From positions 1-64,000 of the forward strand of contig NZ_JAACYW010000006.1 in NCBI RefSeq assembly GCF_015356825.1: a DNA stretch of 64,000 nt, read 5' to 3'. A program made the translations under genes and the position numbers. This DNA comes from Catenulispora rubra. GTDB taxonomy: Bacteria; Actinomycetota; Actinomycetes; Streptomycetales; Catenulisporaceae. This document shows, piece after piece, positions 15,528-24,632 of this stretch; the first letter of the stretch is position 1; each line of letters starts with the position of its first letter. A model generated the notes under the pieces. The model ran no database searches and was not told the origin of the DNA. It saw nothing but the letters and a program-made list of their open reading frames with translations.

Positions 15528-18404
15528 TTACTCCACAGCCTTTTTCAACGCGCCGATCAACAGCGACAAGTCCGTCGGCCCGCTGTCCGCGTCCCGCCGC
15601 GCGCGGACGACGCGCACTGGCTCCCCGAGTTCGTGCCAGTCCTGGATCCGGACCGTGGGACGGTGCGACGGCGACGCCGAGGACGCCATCGGCACGCTGA
15701 TCCCGGCGGCCTGGAACGGCACCACAGCTCCCGACGGCAGTTTCGCCTGCGCGCGCCCCGGCAGGTACGGCCCGCCCGGCGCGGCCGTCACCGCGCCGGC
15801 GCCCAGCAGCAGCCGCAGCGCCTCGGGGTTCGAGGTCTGCATCGCCACCCGCAGGTCGGCGGCCAGGCACACCGGGGCGTTGAGCGCGGCCAGGAACGCG
15901 CGCTCGCCGGTGGCGTTGCCCGGGGCGCCGTATCCGGCGGTCTCGATGACCGACGCGCCGAGCACGATCCGCAGCCCGAACCGCCGTCCGCGCTCGGCCA
16001 GCCCGGCCAGCGTCTCCACGAACGCCGGGTGCTCGGCGGCCAGCGCGGTCAGGTTGTCGACGGCCAGCAGTATCCGCGGCGGGGCCTTGCGGCCAGGCGC
16101 GCCCGCGCCCCGGCCGACCGGCACCAGCGCGCTGCCGCTCGGCTGTCCGCCGAACGAGGACGGCATCGGCGGCCCGCCCGGTCCGGTCGGCCCGCCTGGT
16201 CCCGTCGGCCCGCCCGGGCCCGCCGCTCCCGTCAGCCCGGCCAGTCCGCCGCCGTACGGGTCCGGCTCCTCCTCCGGCGGCCACTCCCGCTGGTCGAGCT
16301 CGTACTCCAGCCGCCGCACCAGCCGCGCCAGCGCCTCGTCGCCGGACGCGGAGGCATCGACGTACTCGAAGACGTGCGGCAGGTCCTCGCAGGGCGCCAG
16401 CGGCTTGCCGGGGCCCGCCGACACCAGCGCGATGTCCAGCGTGTCCGGGTGGTTGGTCGCGGCCTGCCCGGCCACCACCGTCCGCACCAGCTCCGACACG
16501 CCCGACCGCGAGTCGCCGCCGATCAGTAGGTGCGCGGGCTCGGCGGCCAGCGGGCCGTCGGCCACCCGGCCCAGCGCGATGCGCGGCGTGGCCGGGTACG
16601 CGTCCCAGCGCGCGGACAGCTTGGCCGGCGTCAGCAGGTCCAGGCCCAGCAGCTCCAGCAGGCGGACCTGCTCCGGGAGGTGCGAGGCGGGGGAGACCCG
16701 GTCGATGCGGGTCTGCTCGTCCGGGGACGTCGGGGTGTCGGTGCGGTCCCGCAGCGGCGCCAGGGCCCGTGCGAACCGGTCCGCCCACGCCACCGACACC
16801 ATGTCCGCCACCGCGCCCTCGACCGGCGCCGCGCTCGGGGTGTCGACGCGCAGCCGGGAGTTCACCTCGCCGCCCAGTGTGACCATCGCACCGGTCTGCG
16901 GCGGCAGGTCGCCGGCCCGCTCGGCCAGGCAGATGGTGAACACCCCGGCCGTCGGCCCCTCGGCCAGCACCTCGTTGAGCTCCGGGGACCCGGCCAGCGT
17001 CCGGATCGGGTCCACGACCAGCACCACCGCGCGGCCGGAGTCGGGCGTCGAGGTCACGCCGGGCGCCGGCGGAGGCGTGCGGCCGGTCCGCTGCCGGATC
17101 CGGTCGACCAGCTCCCCGAGCCGGGCCCGCGCCTGCTCCGGGCCCAGGCCCAGCAGCCGCGAGCAGTCTTGGTCGTCCTCGGGCACCAGGTGCGGCAGCC
17201 AGCGCGTCCAGCGCCAGTGTTCCTCGCCGGTGGTGCCGCCATGATCGCCGGATTCCGGGACCACCATCACGATCTCGACGTACTTCGGGCTGTGCGCGCC
17301 GGCCACCTGCGCCAGCGCATAGCGCGCCAGGCGCGCCAGCTCGGGCCGCGGCCCCACAAGTCCGACCACCCCGCACTGCGCCAGATCCACCGTCACCGGC
17401 ACGGTCGGCACCCGCGGCTGGACCGCCTTGCCGCCGACGACGGTCACGCTGGACGGCAGCGCTCCGGTGCCCAGCCGCAGCCGCAGAAAGTCTGGCTCTC
17501 CGGGACGCCGCTCCCAAAGGCGCGCGTCGGGGCGCACCGCGGACACCAGCAGCGTGGCCGGGTCCGGTGCCGCCTCGCGCCGGATCCGTGCCTCGGCGGT
17601 GAGGGCTCCGGCGATGCGGCGGTCCGCCTCGGCGCGCTCCTGCTCGTACTGGTCCATGGCGATACGGCGCTGCGCGGGCCGTCCCTTGTCCGACGGACGC
17701 GGCGGCAGGTCGATACGCACCTGGGGCGGATCGGCCGGACCGCGGCCCCAGCCGACGCGGCCGATCGACACGTGGCCGTTGCCGTCGGGGTGCACAGGCA
17801 GGTCCGGCACACCGCTGGCCTCTACAGACAGCGCTATAGAGGATTCACCCATGCGCAACAGAGAACCCGGGCGCATCTCTACTGGAGCGCCGCCTACCTG
17901 CGCGCCGTCCAAAGTCATGCCGTTCGTGGAACCGAGGTCGCGCACATACACGCGCGTGTACTCATGTTCGTGGCGAACCAGTAGCTCCGCATGAATACGG
18001 GAGATATCGGGATCATCCACGCGGATGTCGGCGTCTGCTCCCCGTCCGATGCGGATCGGTAGTTCCCCTCCGTATCCGTCATCCTTGGGAGTGAGAAGGT
18101 GAACGCCTCCGGCGTCCGGTCCGGACACCACGTACAGCGCGAGATTCCCGATGAGGGTCGCCGGCGTCCCCGGTACGTCCAACCACAGGCGCGCGCCGTC
18201 CACGAGTAACGGTCGGCCCAGCGGGGCTTCGTCTTCCAGCGGATCCAGCCCGGCGAACAGCCGTCCCGGGGCGCTCACGCCGGCGGCGGTGCGCAACTGT
18301 TGCGCTACGGAAGACAGAGTGGCGCCCGGCTCAGCGGTCACTAGAACGTCAGCGGAAGTCTGCCGCGATCCCTGGGTTCGAGTGACGGTGAGCCGGATCT
18401 GCAT
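15528..18404 (-). CDS. FHA-domain protein with degenerate FtsK/EccC-like ATPase region
   Basis: 958 aa. After an ubiquitin-like N-terminal region (~1-95) comes an FHA domain (~100-200: PIRIGRGADADIRVDDPDISRIHAELLV...DLGSTNGM), which binds phosphothreonine. The remainder follows FtsK/SpoIIIE-type ATPases of type VII secretion. Its Walker A position reads GGDSRSGVSE (~629-638), with Val in place of the catalytic Lys. The Walker B position reads ILLAVDNLTAL, without the Glu. A collagen-like GPTGPGGP insert lies between them. ATP hydrolysis is unlikely. It is divergent from a Ser/Thr kinase gene, so it may be a phosphorylation-controlled scaffold (inference). ATG 18404 is chosen over 18413 because GAGG lies at good spacing. 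Confidence 0.78.
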   Translation of the reverse strand: MQIRLTVTRTQGSRQTSADVLVTAEPGATLSSVAQQLRTAAGVSAPGRLFAGLDPLEDEAPLGRPLLVDGARLWLDVPGTPATLIGNLALYVVSGPDAGGVHLLTPKDDGYGGELPIRIGRGADADIRVDDPDISRIHAELLVRHEHEYTRVYVRDLGSTNGMTLDGAQVGGAPVEMRPGSLLRMGESSIALSVEASGVPDLPVHPDGNGHVSIGRVGWGRGPADPPQVRIDLPPRPSDKGRPAQRRIAMDQYEQERAEADRRIAGALTAEARIRREAAPDPATLLVSAVRPDARLWERRPGEPDFLRLRLGTGALPSSVTVVGGKAVQPRVPTVPVTVDLAQCGVVGLVGPRPELARLARYALAQVAGAHSPKYVEIVMVVPESGDHGGTTGEEHWRWTRWLPHLVPEDDQDCSRLLGLGPEQARARLGELVDRIRQRTGRTPPPAPGVTSTPDSGRAVVLVVDPIRTLAGSPELNEVLAEGPTAGVFTICLAERAGDLPPQTGAMVTLGGEVNSRLRVDTPSAAPVEGAVADMVSVAWADRFARALAPLRDRTDTPTSPDEQTRIDRVSPASHLPEQVRLLELLGLDLLTPAKLSARWDAYPATPRIALGRVADGPLAAEPAHLLIGGDSRSGVSELVRTVVAGQAATNHPDTLDIALVSAGPGKPLAPCEDLPHVFEYVDASASGDEALARLVRRLEYELDQREWPPEEEPDPYGGGLAGLTGAAGPGGPTGPGGPTGPGGPPMPSSFGGQPSGSALVPVGRGAGAPGRKAPPRILLAVDNLTALAAEHPAFVETLAGLAERGRRFGLRIVLGASVIETAGYGAPGNATGERAFLAALNAPVCLAADLRVAMQTSNPEALRLLLGAGAVTAAPGGPYLPGRAQAKLPSGAVVPFQAAGISVPMASSASPSHRPTVRIQDWHELGEPVRVVRARRDADSGPTDLSLLIGALKKAVE

Positions 18405-18592
18405 GGGGTGCATCCTCGCATGAGGTGACAGCTACGCGACACGGATGGCCTCTCAAGCCCTAGTCTTTGCCCTGGAGGGTTCTTCTCAAGCTGCCCCGGC
18501 GCGTTCACAGGAGTGGTTCGACGACGCGGCGGGTGCTCGGGAGAGCGCGACTCGGCAGTGCAGTGGTCGGTACTGGGGGGATGAGGAGCAGC

Positions 18593-20554
18593 GTGGGCAG
18601 GGCGATCGGAAGCAGGTACGAGCTCGACGACGAGATCGGCCGCGGTGCGTTCGGCGCGGTCTGGCGCGGCCGGGTGCGCGCGACCGGTGAGGCCGTCGCC
18701 ATCAAGGTGCTCCTCGAGGAGTTCGCCGCCGACGCCGACGTGGTGACGCGGTTCCTGCGCGAGCGCGCGGCCCTGGTCGGCCTGAACCACCGCTCCCTGG
18801 TGCGGCTGCGCGACCTGGTCGTCGAGGGCGACATCCTGGCCCTGGTGATGCAGCTGGTCGAGGGCCCGGACCTGAAGAAGTACCTGGCCGGCCGCGGCCG
18901 CCTGCAGCCGGACGAGGCCGGGCTGCTGGTCGCCGAGGTCGCCGAGGGCATGGCCGTGGCGCACTCGGCGGGCATCGTGCACCGCGACATCAAGCCCGCC
19001 AACGTGCTGCTGGAGCAGGCCGACGGCGGGCTGCGGCCGCTGCTCACCGACTTCGGCATCGCCCGGATCGCCGACGCGCCTTCGGTGACCCGGACGCACC
19101 AGGTCGTCGGCACCCCGTACTACCTGGCGCCGGAGGTGGTGGCCGGGAAGAAGGCCACGCCGGCCGCCGACGTGTACGCCGCCGGCGTCATGCTCTACGA
19201 GCTGATCACCGGCCACCCGGTCTTCCGCGGCCCGGACGCGGTCAGCGTCTTCCGCCAGCACATGAACACCGTTCCGGAGCGCCCCGCGGAGATCCCGCAG
19301 CGGCTGTGGCCGGTCATCGCCGCGGCCCTGGTGAAGGAGCCGGAGGCGCGGCCTTCGGCGACGGTGCTGGCCGCGCAGCTGCGCGCCGCCATCGGACGCA
19401 CCGTGGAGGGCGCCGACGGCGAGCCCACGCACCACCTGCCGGTCGAGGAGCAGTACGGGACGCTGCGCCTGCCGCCGATCGCTGGAGGAGTTGCCGCGGC
19501 CGCCGCCGGAGCCGCCGGGGCCGCTGGACCTACTGGAGCTGCTGGAGCCGGCGACGTCTCGATGCGCGGCCTGGGCTCACCCGCCCCGGCGTCCGCCAGC
19601 GCACCGACCACCGCCATGCCCGCGGTCTCCCCGGCCGCCGCCGCAGCCGCCGCCAAGGCGGCCTCCGCGGCCGCCTCCGCCATCGAGCCGACCATCCCGG
19701 TCGTCCGGCCCGCAGCGGCCTCCTCAGCGCCGCTCCCGCAGCGCCCGGCACGCATCGACGGCAAGATCGCCGGCTGGGACGCGCCCTCGGAGCCGGACGC
19801 CATCGGCGCCGGTGTGTCGCGCCGTCCCGCCGAGCCCGGCAAGGTCCCCGGCTGGGACGCCCCGTCGGACCCCGACGCGATCGGCGCCGGCGTCTCCCGA
19901 CGCGCCGGAGGCCCGCAGCAGCCGCTCCCCCCGCACATGCAGCGCCAGCTGGAGCAGCTCCACAAAGAGCACCAGCAGGAGCCCGCGCAGTCCCAGCAGC
20001 AGCGCATGGCCTCCTACCCGCCGCAGCCGCAGTTCGCCCCGCAGGGGTACCAGCAGCCGGGTCCCCAGGGCTACCACCAGCCGGCGCCGGGCCAGCCCTA
20101 CGGGCCGCCGAACCAGCCCTACGCGCCGAACCCGAACCAGGGCGGCTACCAGCCGACGCAGTTCCAGGGCAGCGCCGCCGCCCCGCCCCGGCCGGTGGCC
20201 CACGCACCCCAGCGCCAGGCCCCGCCGCGCGAGCGGGAACGCGAACGCGAGCGGGAACGCGAGCAGCCCCGGCCGCCGGTCCAGAAGACGGTCGTCAAGC
20301 GCCGCCGCGGCCTGCCCATGGGCTGCCTCATCAAGCTGATGATCCTGGCGCTGGTCGGATTCGGCATCTACACCGGCGTGAACTGGGCCATGGCCAAGAT
20401 CAACGGCGTCCACAAGGACCTGAACAACTGGGTCGCGCACGAGTGGCACCAGATCGCGCAGAAGATCGACCTGGAGAAGAAGAAGGTCGTCCCGCAGATC
20501 CCGGGACCCTCCAACCTCCCCTCGTCGCTGCCCGGAGTCAACAACACCCCGTGA
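18593..20554 (+). CDS. Membrane Ser/Thr protein kinase (PknB-like)
   Basis: 653 aa. The kinase domain (~1-270) has the glycine loop GRGAFGAVWRG, VAIK, HRDIKPANVLL, DFGIA and APEV, so it is catalytically complete. A low-complexity Pro/Gln/Ala region follows, with two near-identical ~28-residue repeats (GWDAPSEPDAIGAGVSRR type) and an (ER)n tract. One transmembrane segment near residue 585 and a ~60-aa outside tail end the protein. GTG 18593 is chosen: GAGGAG is 4 nt upstream, and the resulting GRAIGSRYEL aligns with ARKIGSRYTI of the next kinase. Confidence 0.9.
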   Translation: MGRAIGSRYELDDEIGRGAFGAVWRGRVRATGEAVAIKVLLEEFAADADVVTRFLRERAALVGLNHRSLVRLRDLVVEGDILALVMQLVEGPDLKKYLAGRGRLQPDEAGLLVAEVAEGMAVAHSAGIVHRDIKPANVLLEQADGGLRPLLTDFGIARIADAPSVTRTHQVVGTPYYLAPEVVAGKKATPAADVYAAGVMLYELITGHPVFRGPDAVSVFRQHMNTVPERPAEIPQRLWPVIAAALVKEPEARPSATVLAAQLRAAIGRTVEGADGEPTHHLPVEEQYGTLRLPPIAGGVAAAAAGAAGAAGPTGAAGAGDVSMRGLGSPAPASASAPTTAMPAVSPAAAAAAAKAASAAASAIEPTIPVVRPAAASSAPLPQRPARIDGKIAGWDAPSEPDAIGAGVSRRPAEPGKVPGWDAPSDPDAIGAGVSRRAGGPQQPLPPHMQRQLEQLHKEHQQEPAQSQQQRMASYPPQPQFAPQGYQQPGPQGYHQPAPGQPYGPPNQPYAPNPNQGGYQPTQFQGSAAAPPRPVAHAPQRQAPPREREREREREREQPRPPVQKTVVKRRRGLPMGCLIKLMILALVGFGIYTGVNWAMAKINGVHKDLNNWVAHEWHQIAQKIDLEKKKVVPQIPGPSNLPSSLPGVNNTP

Positions 20555-20902
20555 GTCAGCCCGTGAGTCGTTGACCGCTGAGGCGACCACCTGACAAGCG
20601 CTACGGCGAGCCCGCTTGCTCGAAAGGTGGGTGGCGCGGGAAAGTTTCTAGTCGATTGATTCCTGGGGGTTCCGGCAAGCAGGACCGCCAGCGGACGAAC
20701 AAAGCAGCGAAACGGCTCAGCAGCAAGCATGGGCGACCCGGACGACCTCCCTCAGCCTGGTTGGCTGTGGGTGGGCGGCCGGGGCGGCCAGGCGCCGCTG
20801 ATCAGCCGTTTCGCGCCGGTACCTCCAGGAATCAATCGACTGGGTCCCCCGTTCTTCCCACACGGTGTGGACACGGCCAGCGGACAGGATTGAGAAGACC
20901 TC
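20555..20902. other. Intergenic region between kinase genes, 348 bp
   Basis: It contains a long imperfect palindrome (20650-20841) described separately, and GAGAAG just before the next GTG. The ORF reading across it is Arg/Pro-rich and not coding-like. Confidence 0.5.
20650..20841. repeat. 192-bp element with 27-bp inverted ends
   Basis: Positions 20650-20676 and 20815-20841 are reverse complements at 25 of 27 positions (AGTCGATTGATTCCTGG core). A second nested pair, GCGAAACGGCT near 20707 and its complement near 20803, continues the dyad with a ~20-nt asymmetry. No target duplication is visible outside it. It could be a MITE-like element or a large RNA or DNA hairpin. Confidence 0.7.
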
Positions 20903-23056
20903 GTGGCGCGGAAGATCGGCAGCAGGTACACCATCACCACGGTGCTGGGCCGCGGGACGTGCGGCACCGTGTGGGAGGGCGAGGGGCCCGACGGCCCGGT
21001 CGCCGTCAAGCTGCTCCGTGAGGACCTCGCCGCGGACCAGACCCTGATCGCGCGCTTCGTGCAGGAGCGCACCGTCCTGACCTCGTTGCAGCACCCGAAC
21101 GTGGTCGGCGTCCGCGACCTGGTGGTCGACGGCACCGACCTGGCCCTGGTGATGGACCTGATCCGGGGCTCGGACCTGCGGCACCTGCTGGACGCCGAGA
21201 ACGCGCTGCGCCCGCAGCTGGCCGTGCTGGTCGTGGCCGGCGTCGCCGAGGGCTTGGCGGCGGCGCACTCGCAGGGCATCATCCACCGCGACGTGAAGCC
21301 CGAGAACATCCTGCTCGACCACTCCGGCGGCGCCCTGGTCCCGCGGCTGGCCGACTTCGGCATCGCGCGCCTGGTCGACGGCCCGCGCCGGACCCGCGCC
21401 ACCCGCATCATCGGCACCCCGGACTACCTGGCGCCGGAGGTCATCGAGGGCCTGCAGCCGGGCCCGGCGGTCGACATGTACGCGCTGGGCACCGTGCTGT
21501 TCGAGCTGCTGGCCGGCTGGACGCCGTTCGGCGGCGGCCACCCCGGCGCGGTGCTGCGCCGGCACGTCACCGACAAGGTCCCGCCGCTGCCCGGCGTCCC
21601 CGGCCCGCTGGCCGCGCTGGTCGCCTCCTGCCTGGCCAAGGGCCCGGCGGCGCGCCTGACCGCCGCCGAGTTCGCCGCCCGGCTGCGCGACCTGGCGCCG
21701 CTGCTGGAGGACATGCCGCCGCTGAGCATCCCCGACCCGCGCGAGGGCGGCTGGGACGTGCGGTCCTCGGCGCGCGCCAGCATGCACGGCGGCCGCAACC
21801 CGACCATCGACCCGATCCCGATGCGGCACAGCGGCATCGTCCCGCTGGTGCACAACGCCGAGGTCAAGGACGAGGACGAAGACACCCACCTGAACCTGAT
21901 GCGCCCGATCCGCGAGCGGGACCAGGGCGAGGTGCGGCGGCGGTCCGGGACCGGCAGCTACGACGTCTCGGAGCTGCGTGCCGAGCGGGCCAACGCTGCC
22001 GCCGGCTCCAAGCGTCCCCGGTGGATCGCCGCTACCGCAGCCGCACTGTTGGTCGGCGGAGCCGCGGCTGCGATCGCCATGGGGATGTCCGGCGGCGATG
22101 ACTCCAAAAAGGACAACAAGGCACACTCGCAGGGGCCGGCTGGAGCGACTACCTCCTCTACGGTGTCCTCCCCTCCGGGAACTACTACGCGCGCCGCCGC
22201 AGTAGGGCTGAGTTTCCAGCCTGCCCATGAGCTTCCTCCTGTACCGGTCTCCATTCAGGGCGCACCGCGTACCGCAGTCTTTAAGGACGCCTCTGGCACG
22301 ACGACACTCTTTGTGTTCGTCACCGGTACCGATGACACGGTCTGGTACCTGCCGGGGGAGAACAGTCACTCCTGGCTCCCTCTGCACGGACTGAAGACGA
22401 ATACAGAGCCCGCTGTAGTAGCGACAAGCGCGGGGCACCTGGAGCTGTTCGCTGTACGCGACAGTGACGGAGTCGTGCACCAGCGCAGCTATGCGGCCGG
22501 CGGCTGGTCGGCGAAGTGGGTTCCGGTCGGCACCGCGAAGCTGCACGGTGCTCCGGGGGCGCTCGCTGCCTCCGACGGTTCCATCGTCATCGCGGCGGTC
22601 GGTAGCAACAAAACGCTGATGACCTCTACAGGGACTCCTGCAGGGACCTCTGGCCAATACACCTGGAGCGACTGGCAGCCGGTGTCTGCGGCGGCAGACC
22701 TGGGCTCCGGTGTCGCGTTGGCGTCGACTCCGGGGACGCCCGGGTTCACTGCGTATGTGCCGCGAGCCTCCGATGAGGGCGTCATGGCGATCGCCTATGC
22801 GAACAAGCTTTGGGGTACCCCTGTGCAGACCCCACTGTCGGGCCTTCCCACAGCCGCTACCTCAGGTGACGGCACCGCTTATGTCTTCGTGCGTTCAACC
22901 GGTGGTTCCGTCAAGGCCATGAACGGTAACGGCCAGGCCGGCGCCGGTGGCCTCCAGTCCGTACTGCCGCCCGGCGCCACGGCTACCCCCGACGGCCGGG
23001 TCGCGGTGGTCACCGCGGAGTCTCCGACGAAGCTGCGGGTCTCGTACTCCGGATAG
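20903..23056 (+). CDS. Receptor-like Ser/Thr kinase with extracellular propeller-like domain
   Basis: 717 aa. The N-terminal kinase (~1-270) has GRGTCGTVWEG, VAVKLL, HRDVKPENILL, DFGIA and APEV and should be active. An acidic juxtamembrane linker precedes one transmembrane helix (~373-393). The outer ~320 residues hold repeated blades of the type LFVFVTGTDDTVWYL / LELFAVRDSDGVVHQRSY / WSDWQPV, resembling PLL/fucolectin beta-propellers; a carbohydrate or cell-wall ligand is a guess. The outside part (from ~22130) uses many more A/T-ending codons than the kinase part. The TAG stop begins the -10 of prfB. Confidence 0.88.
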   Translation: MARKIGSRYTITTVLGRGTCGTVWEGEGPDGPVAVKLLREDLAADQTLIARFVQERTVLTSLQHPNVVGVRDLVVDGTDLALVMDLIRGSDLRHLLDAENALRPQLAVLVVAGVAEGLAAAHSQGIIHRDVKPENILLDHSGGALVPRLADFGIARLVDGPRRTRATRIIGTPDYLAPEVIEGLQPGPAVDMYALGTVLFELLAGWTPFGGGHPGAVLRRHVTDKVPPLPGVPGPLAALVASCLAKGPAARLTAAEFAARLRDLAPLLEDMPPLSIPDPREGGWDVRSSARASMHGGRNPTIDPIPMRHSGIVPLVHNAEVKDEDEDTHLNLMRPIRERDQGEVRRRSGTGSYDVSELRAERANAAAGSKRPRWIAATAAALLVGGAAAAIAMGMSGGDDSKKDNKAHSQGPAGATTSSTVSSPPGTTTRAAAVGLSFQPAHELPPVPVSIQGAPRTAVFKDASGTTTLFVFVTGTDDTVWYLPGENSHSWLPLHGLKTNTEPAVVATSAGHLELFAVRDSDGVVHQRSYAAGGWSAKWVPVGTAKLHGAPGALAASDGSIVIAAVGSNKTLMTSTGTPAGTSGQYTWSDWQPVSAAADLGSGVALASTPGTPGFTAYVPRASDEGVMAIAYANKLWGTPVQTPLSGLPTAATSGDGTAYVFVRSTGGSVKAMNGNGQAGAGGLQSVLPPGATATPDGRVAVVTAESPTKLRVSYSG

Positions 23057-23059
23057 GCT
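23054..23059 (+). promoter_or_regulatory. -10 box of leaderless prfB, overlapping the kinase stop codon
   Basis: TAGGCT ends 6 nt before the GTG of prfB. Its first three bases are the TAG stop of the upstream kinase gene. Confidence 0.6.
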
Positions 23060-23065
23060 TGTCAC

Positions 23066-24172
23066 GTGGCTACAGATCCTTCCGAAGAGCTCAAGAACCT
23101 CCGCGCGACCATGGCCTCGATCGAGGCCGTGCTCGACCTGGACAGGCTGCGCACGCAGATCGCGGACTTGGAGGAGCAGGCCTCGGCCCCGGATCTGTGG
23201 AACGACCAGACCAAGGCGCAGGCCGTGACCTCGAAGTTGTCGGGGCTGCAGGCCGAGCTGAACCGCTTCTCCACGCTGAACCGGCGCCTGGAGGACGTCG
23301 AGGTGCTCTTCGAGCTCGGCCAGGCCGAGGGTGACGCGGACACCCTCGCCGAGGTGCAGGGCGAGCTGATCGACGTCTCCAAGGCGGTCGGCGAGCTGGA
23401 GGTGCGCACGCTGCTGTCCGGCGAGTACGACGCGCGCGAGGCGCTGGTGTCGCTGCGCGCCGAGGCCGGCGGCGTGGACGCCGCGGACTTCGCCGAGATG
23501 CTGCTGCGCATGTACACGCGCTGGGCCGAGCGGCACGGCTACCCGACCGAGGTCTACGACACGTCGTACGCCGAAGAGGCCGGGATCAAGTCCGCGACCT
23601 TCGCGGTCAAGGCGCCCTACGCCTACGGCACCCTCTCCGTCGAGCAGGGGACGCACCGCCTGGTGCGCATCTCGCCGTTCGACAACCAGGGCCGGCGCCA
23701 GACCTCGTTCGCCGCCGTCGAGGTGGTGCCGGTGATCGAGCAGACCGACCACGTCGACATCCCCGAGGACGAGCTGCGGGTCGACGTCTACCGCTCCTCC
23801 GGTCCCGGCGGCCAGGGCGTCAACACCACCGACTCCGCGGTGCGCATCACGCACCTGCCGACCGGGATCGTGGTGTCCTGCCAGAACGAGCGCTCGCAGA
23901 TCCAGAACCGGGCCTCGGCGATGACCGTGCTCCAGGCCAAGCTGCTGCAGCGGCGGCGCGAGGAGGACCAGGCGAAGATGGACGCCCTGAAGGACGACTC
24001 CTCGGGGTCCTGGGGCAACCAGATGCGCAGCTATGTCCTGCATCCGTACCAGCTGGTCAAGGACCTGCGCACGAACCACGAGACCGGCAACACCACCGCG
24101 GTGCTGGACGGGGACATCGATGAGTTCATCGAGGCCGGGATCCGCTGGCGCAAGCAGCGGGAAAACGGTTAA
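23066..24172 (+). CDS. prfB: Peptide chain release factor 2
   Basis: 368 aa, normal length. It has the catalytic GGQ in [17 protein letters not shown] and the RF2-type N-terminal coiled-coil domain. It should terminate translation at UGA/UAA. The frame is continuous, so the programmed +1 frameshift known from E. coli prfB is absent. The GTG start is leaderless (TAGGCT 6 nt upstream). The gene order prfB - ftsE - ftsX - smpB - ssrA is the standard actinobacterial block. Confidence 0.96.
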   Translation: MATDPSEELKNLRATMASIEAVLDLDRLRTQIADLEEQASAPDLWNDQTKAQAVTSKLSGLQAELNRFSTLNRRLEDVEVLFELGQAEGDADTLAEVQGELIDVSKAVGELEVRTLLSGEYDAREALVSLRAEAGGVDAADFAEMLLRMYTRWAERHGYPTEVYDTSYAEEAGIKSATFAVKAPYAYGTLSVEQGTHRLVRISPFDNQGRRQTSFAAVEVVPVIEQTDHVDIPEDELRVDVYRSSGPGGQGVNTTDSAVRITHLPTGIVVSCQNERSQIQNRASAMTVLQAKLLQRRREEDQAKMDALKDDSSGSWGNQMRSYVLHPYQLVKDLRTNHETGNTTAVLDGDIDEFIEAGIRWRKQRENG

Positions 24173-24182
24173 AAAGCGACAC

Positions 24183-24222
24183 AAGCCGCTATATAGCGTA
24201 CTCCGCGCTATATAGCGGCTTT
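24183..24222 (+). terminator. Rho-independent terminator after prfB
   Basis: AAGCCGCTATATAGCG and its perfect complement form a 16-bp stem with a 7-nt loop, ending in TTTCT. The arms are symmetrical, so it can also stop the small minus-strand gene that converges from 24259. Confidence 0.9.
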
Positions 24223-24258
24223 CTCACGTATATGGGCACCACGTATAGCGATGATCCA

Positions 24259-24444
24259 TTAATGGATGGTCGTGGTGAGAAAAGCCACAGCCACGAGCAA
24301 GGCCACCAGGACCGCGGTCATCGCCGAGAGGGACATGCCTCCGGACTGGCCGTGCATCTGGGCCCGCTGGCCTCGGCAGACGCTGCACCTGCCCTCGGAC
24401 ACCGGACCTGCGCAGTTCGCGCAAACTAGGTGCTCACAGCACAT
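24259..24444 (-). CDS. Small zinc-ribbon/transmembrane protein
   Basis: 61 aa. An N-terminal Cys cluster (MCCEHLVCANCAGPVSEGRCSVCRG; CxxC at residues 8-11 and 20-23) looks like a zinc knuckle. A short linker leads to one transmembrane helix (SAMTAVLVALLVAVAFL). AGGAGG lies ~9 nt before the ATG, a strong ribosome site that supports it as real despite its size. It ends facing the prfB terminator. Function unknown; a small membrane adaptor near ftsEX is possible but unproven. Confidence 0.72.
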   Translation of the reverse strand: MCCEHLVCANCAGPVSEGRCSVCRGQRAQMHGQSGGMSLSAMTAVLVALLVAVAFLTTTIH

Positions 24445-24632
24445 GCCGCCTCACCTCCTGTGTTCCGTACCCGCCGGCAGCCGGTGCGGATTGTGGTTCC
24501 CGGGCGAAGGGGCCATGAACCCCTACTTCCGGCGTGTACTGTCATCTCTACTGTGACACTACGACCGAGCGTACGCATAAGTGCCCGCGGGGGCTTCCTG
24601 AAGGCTGCGCTTGTCGCGGAGGCGATGCCAGC

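Noticed and set aside
20656-21021. Small ORF between the kinase genes
   Set aside because: It overlaps the kinase start out of frame and the palindrome; Arg/Gly/Pro composition typical of GC-rich shadows.
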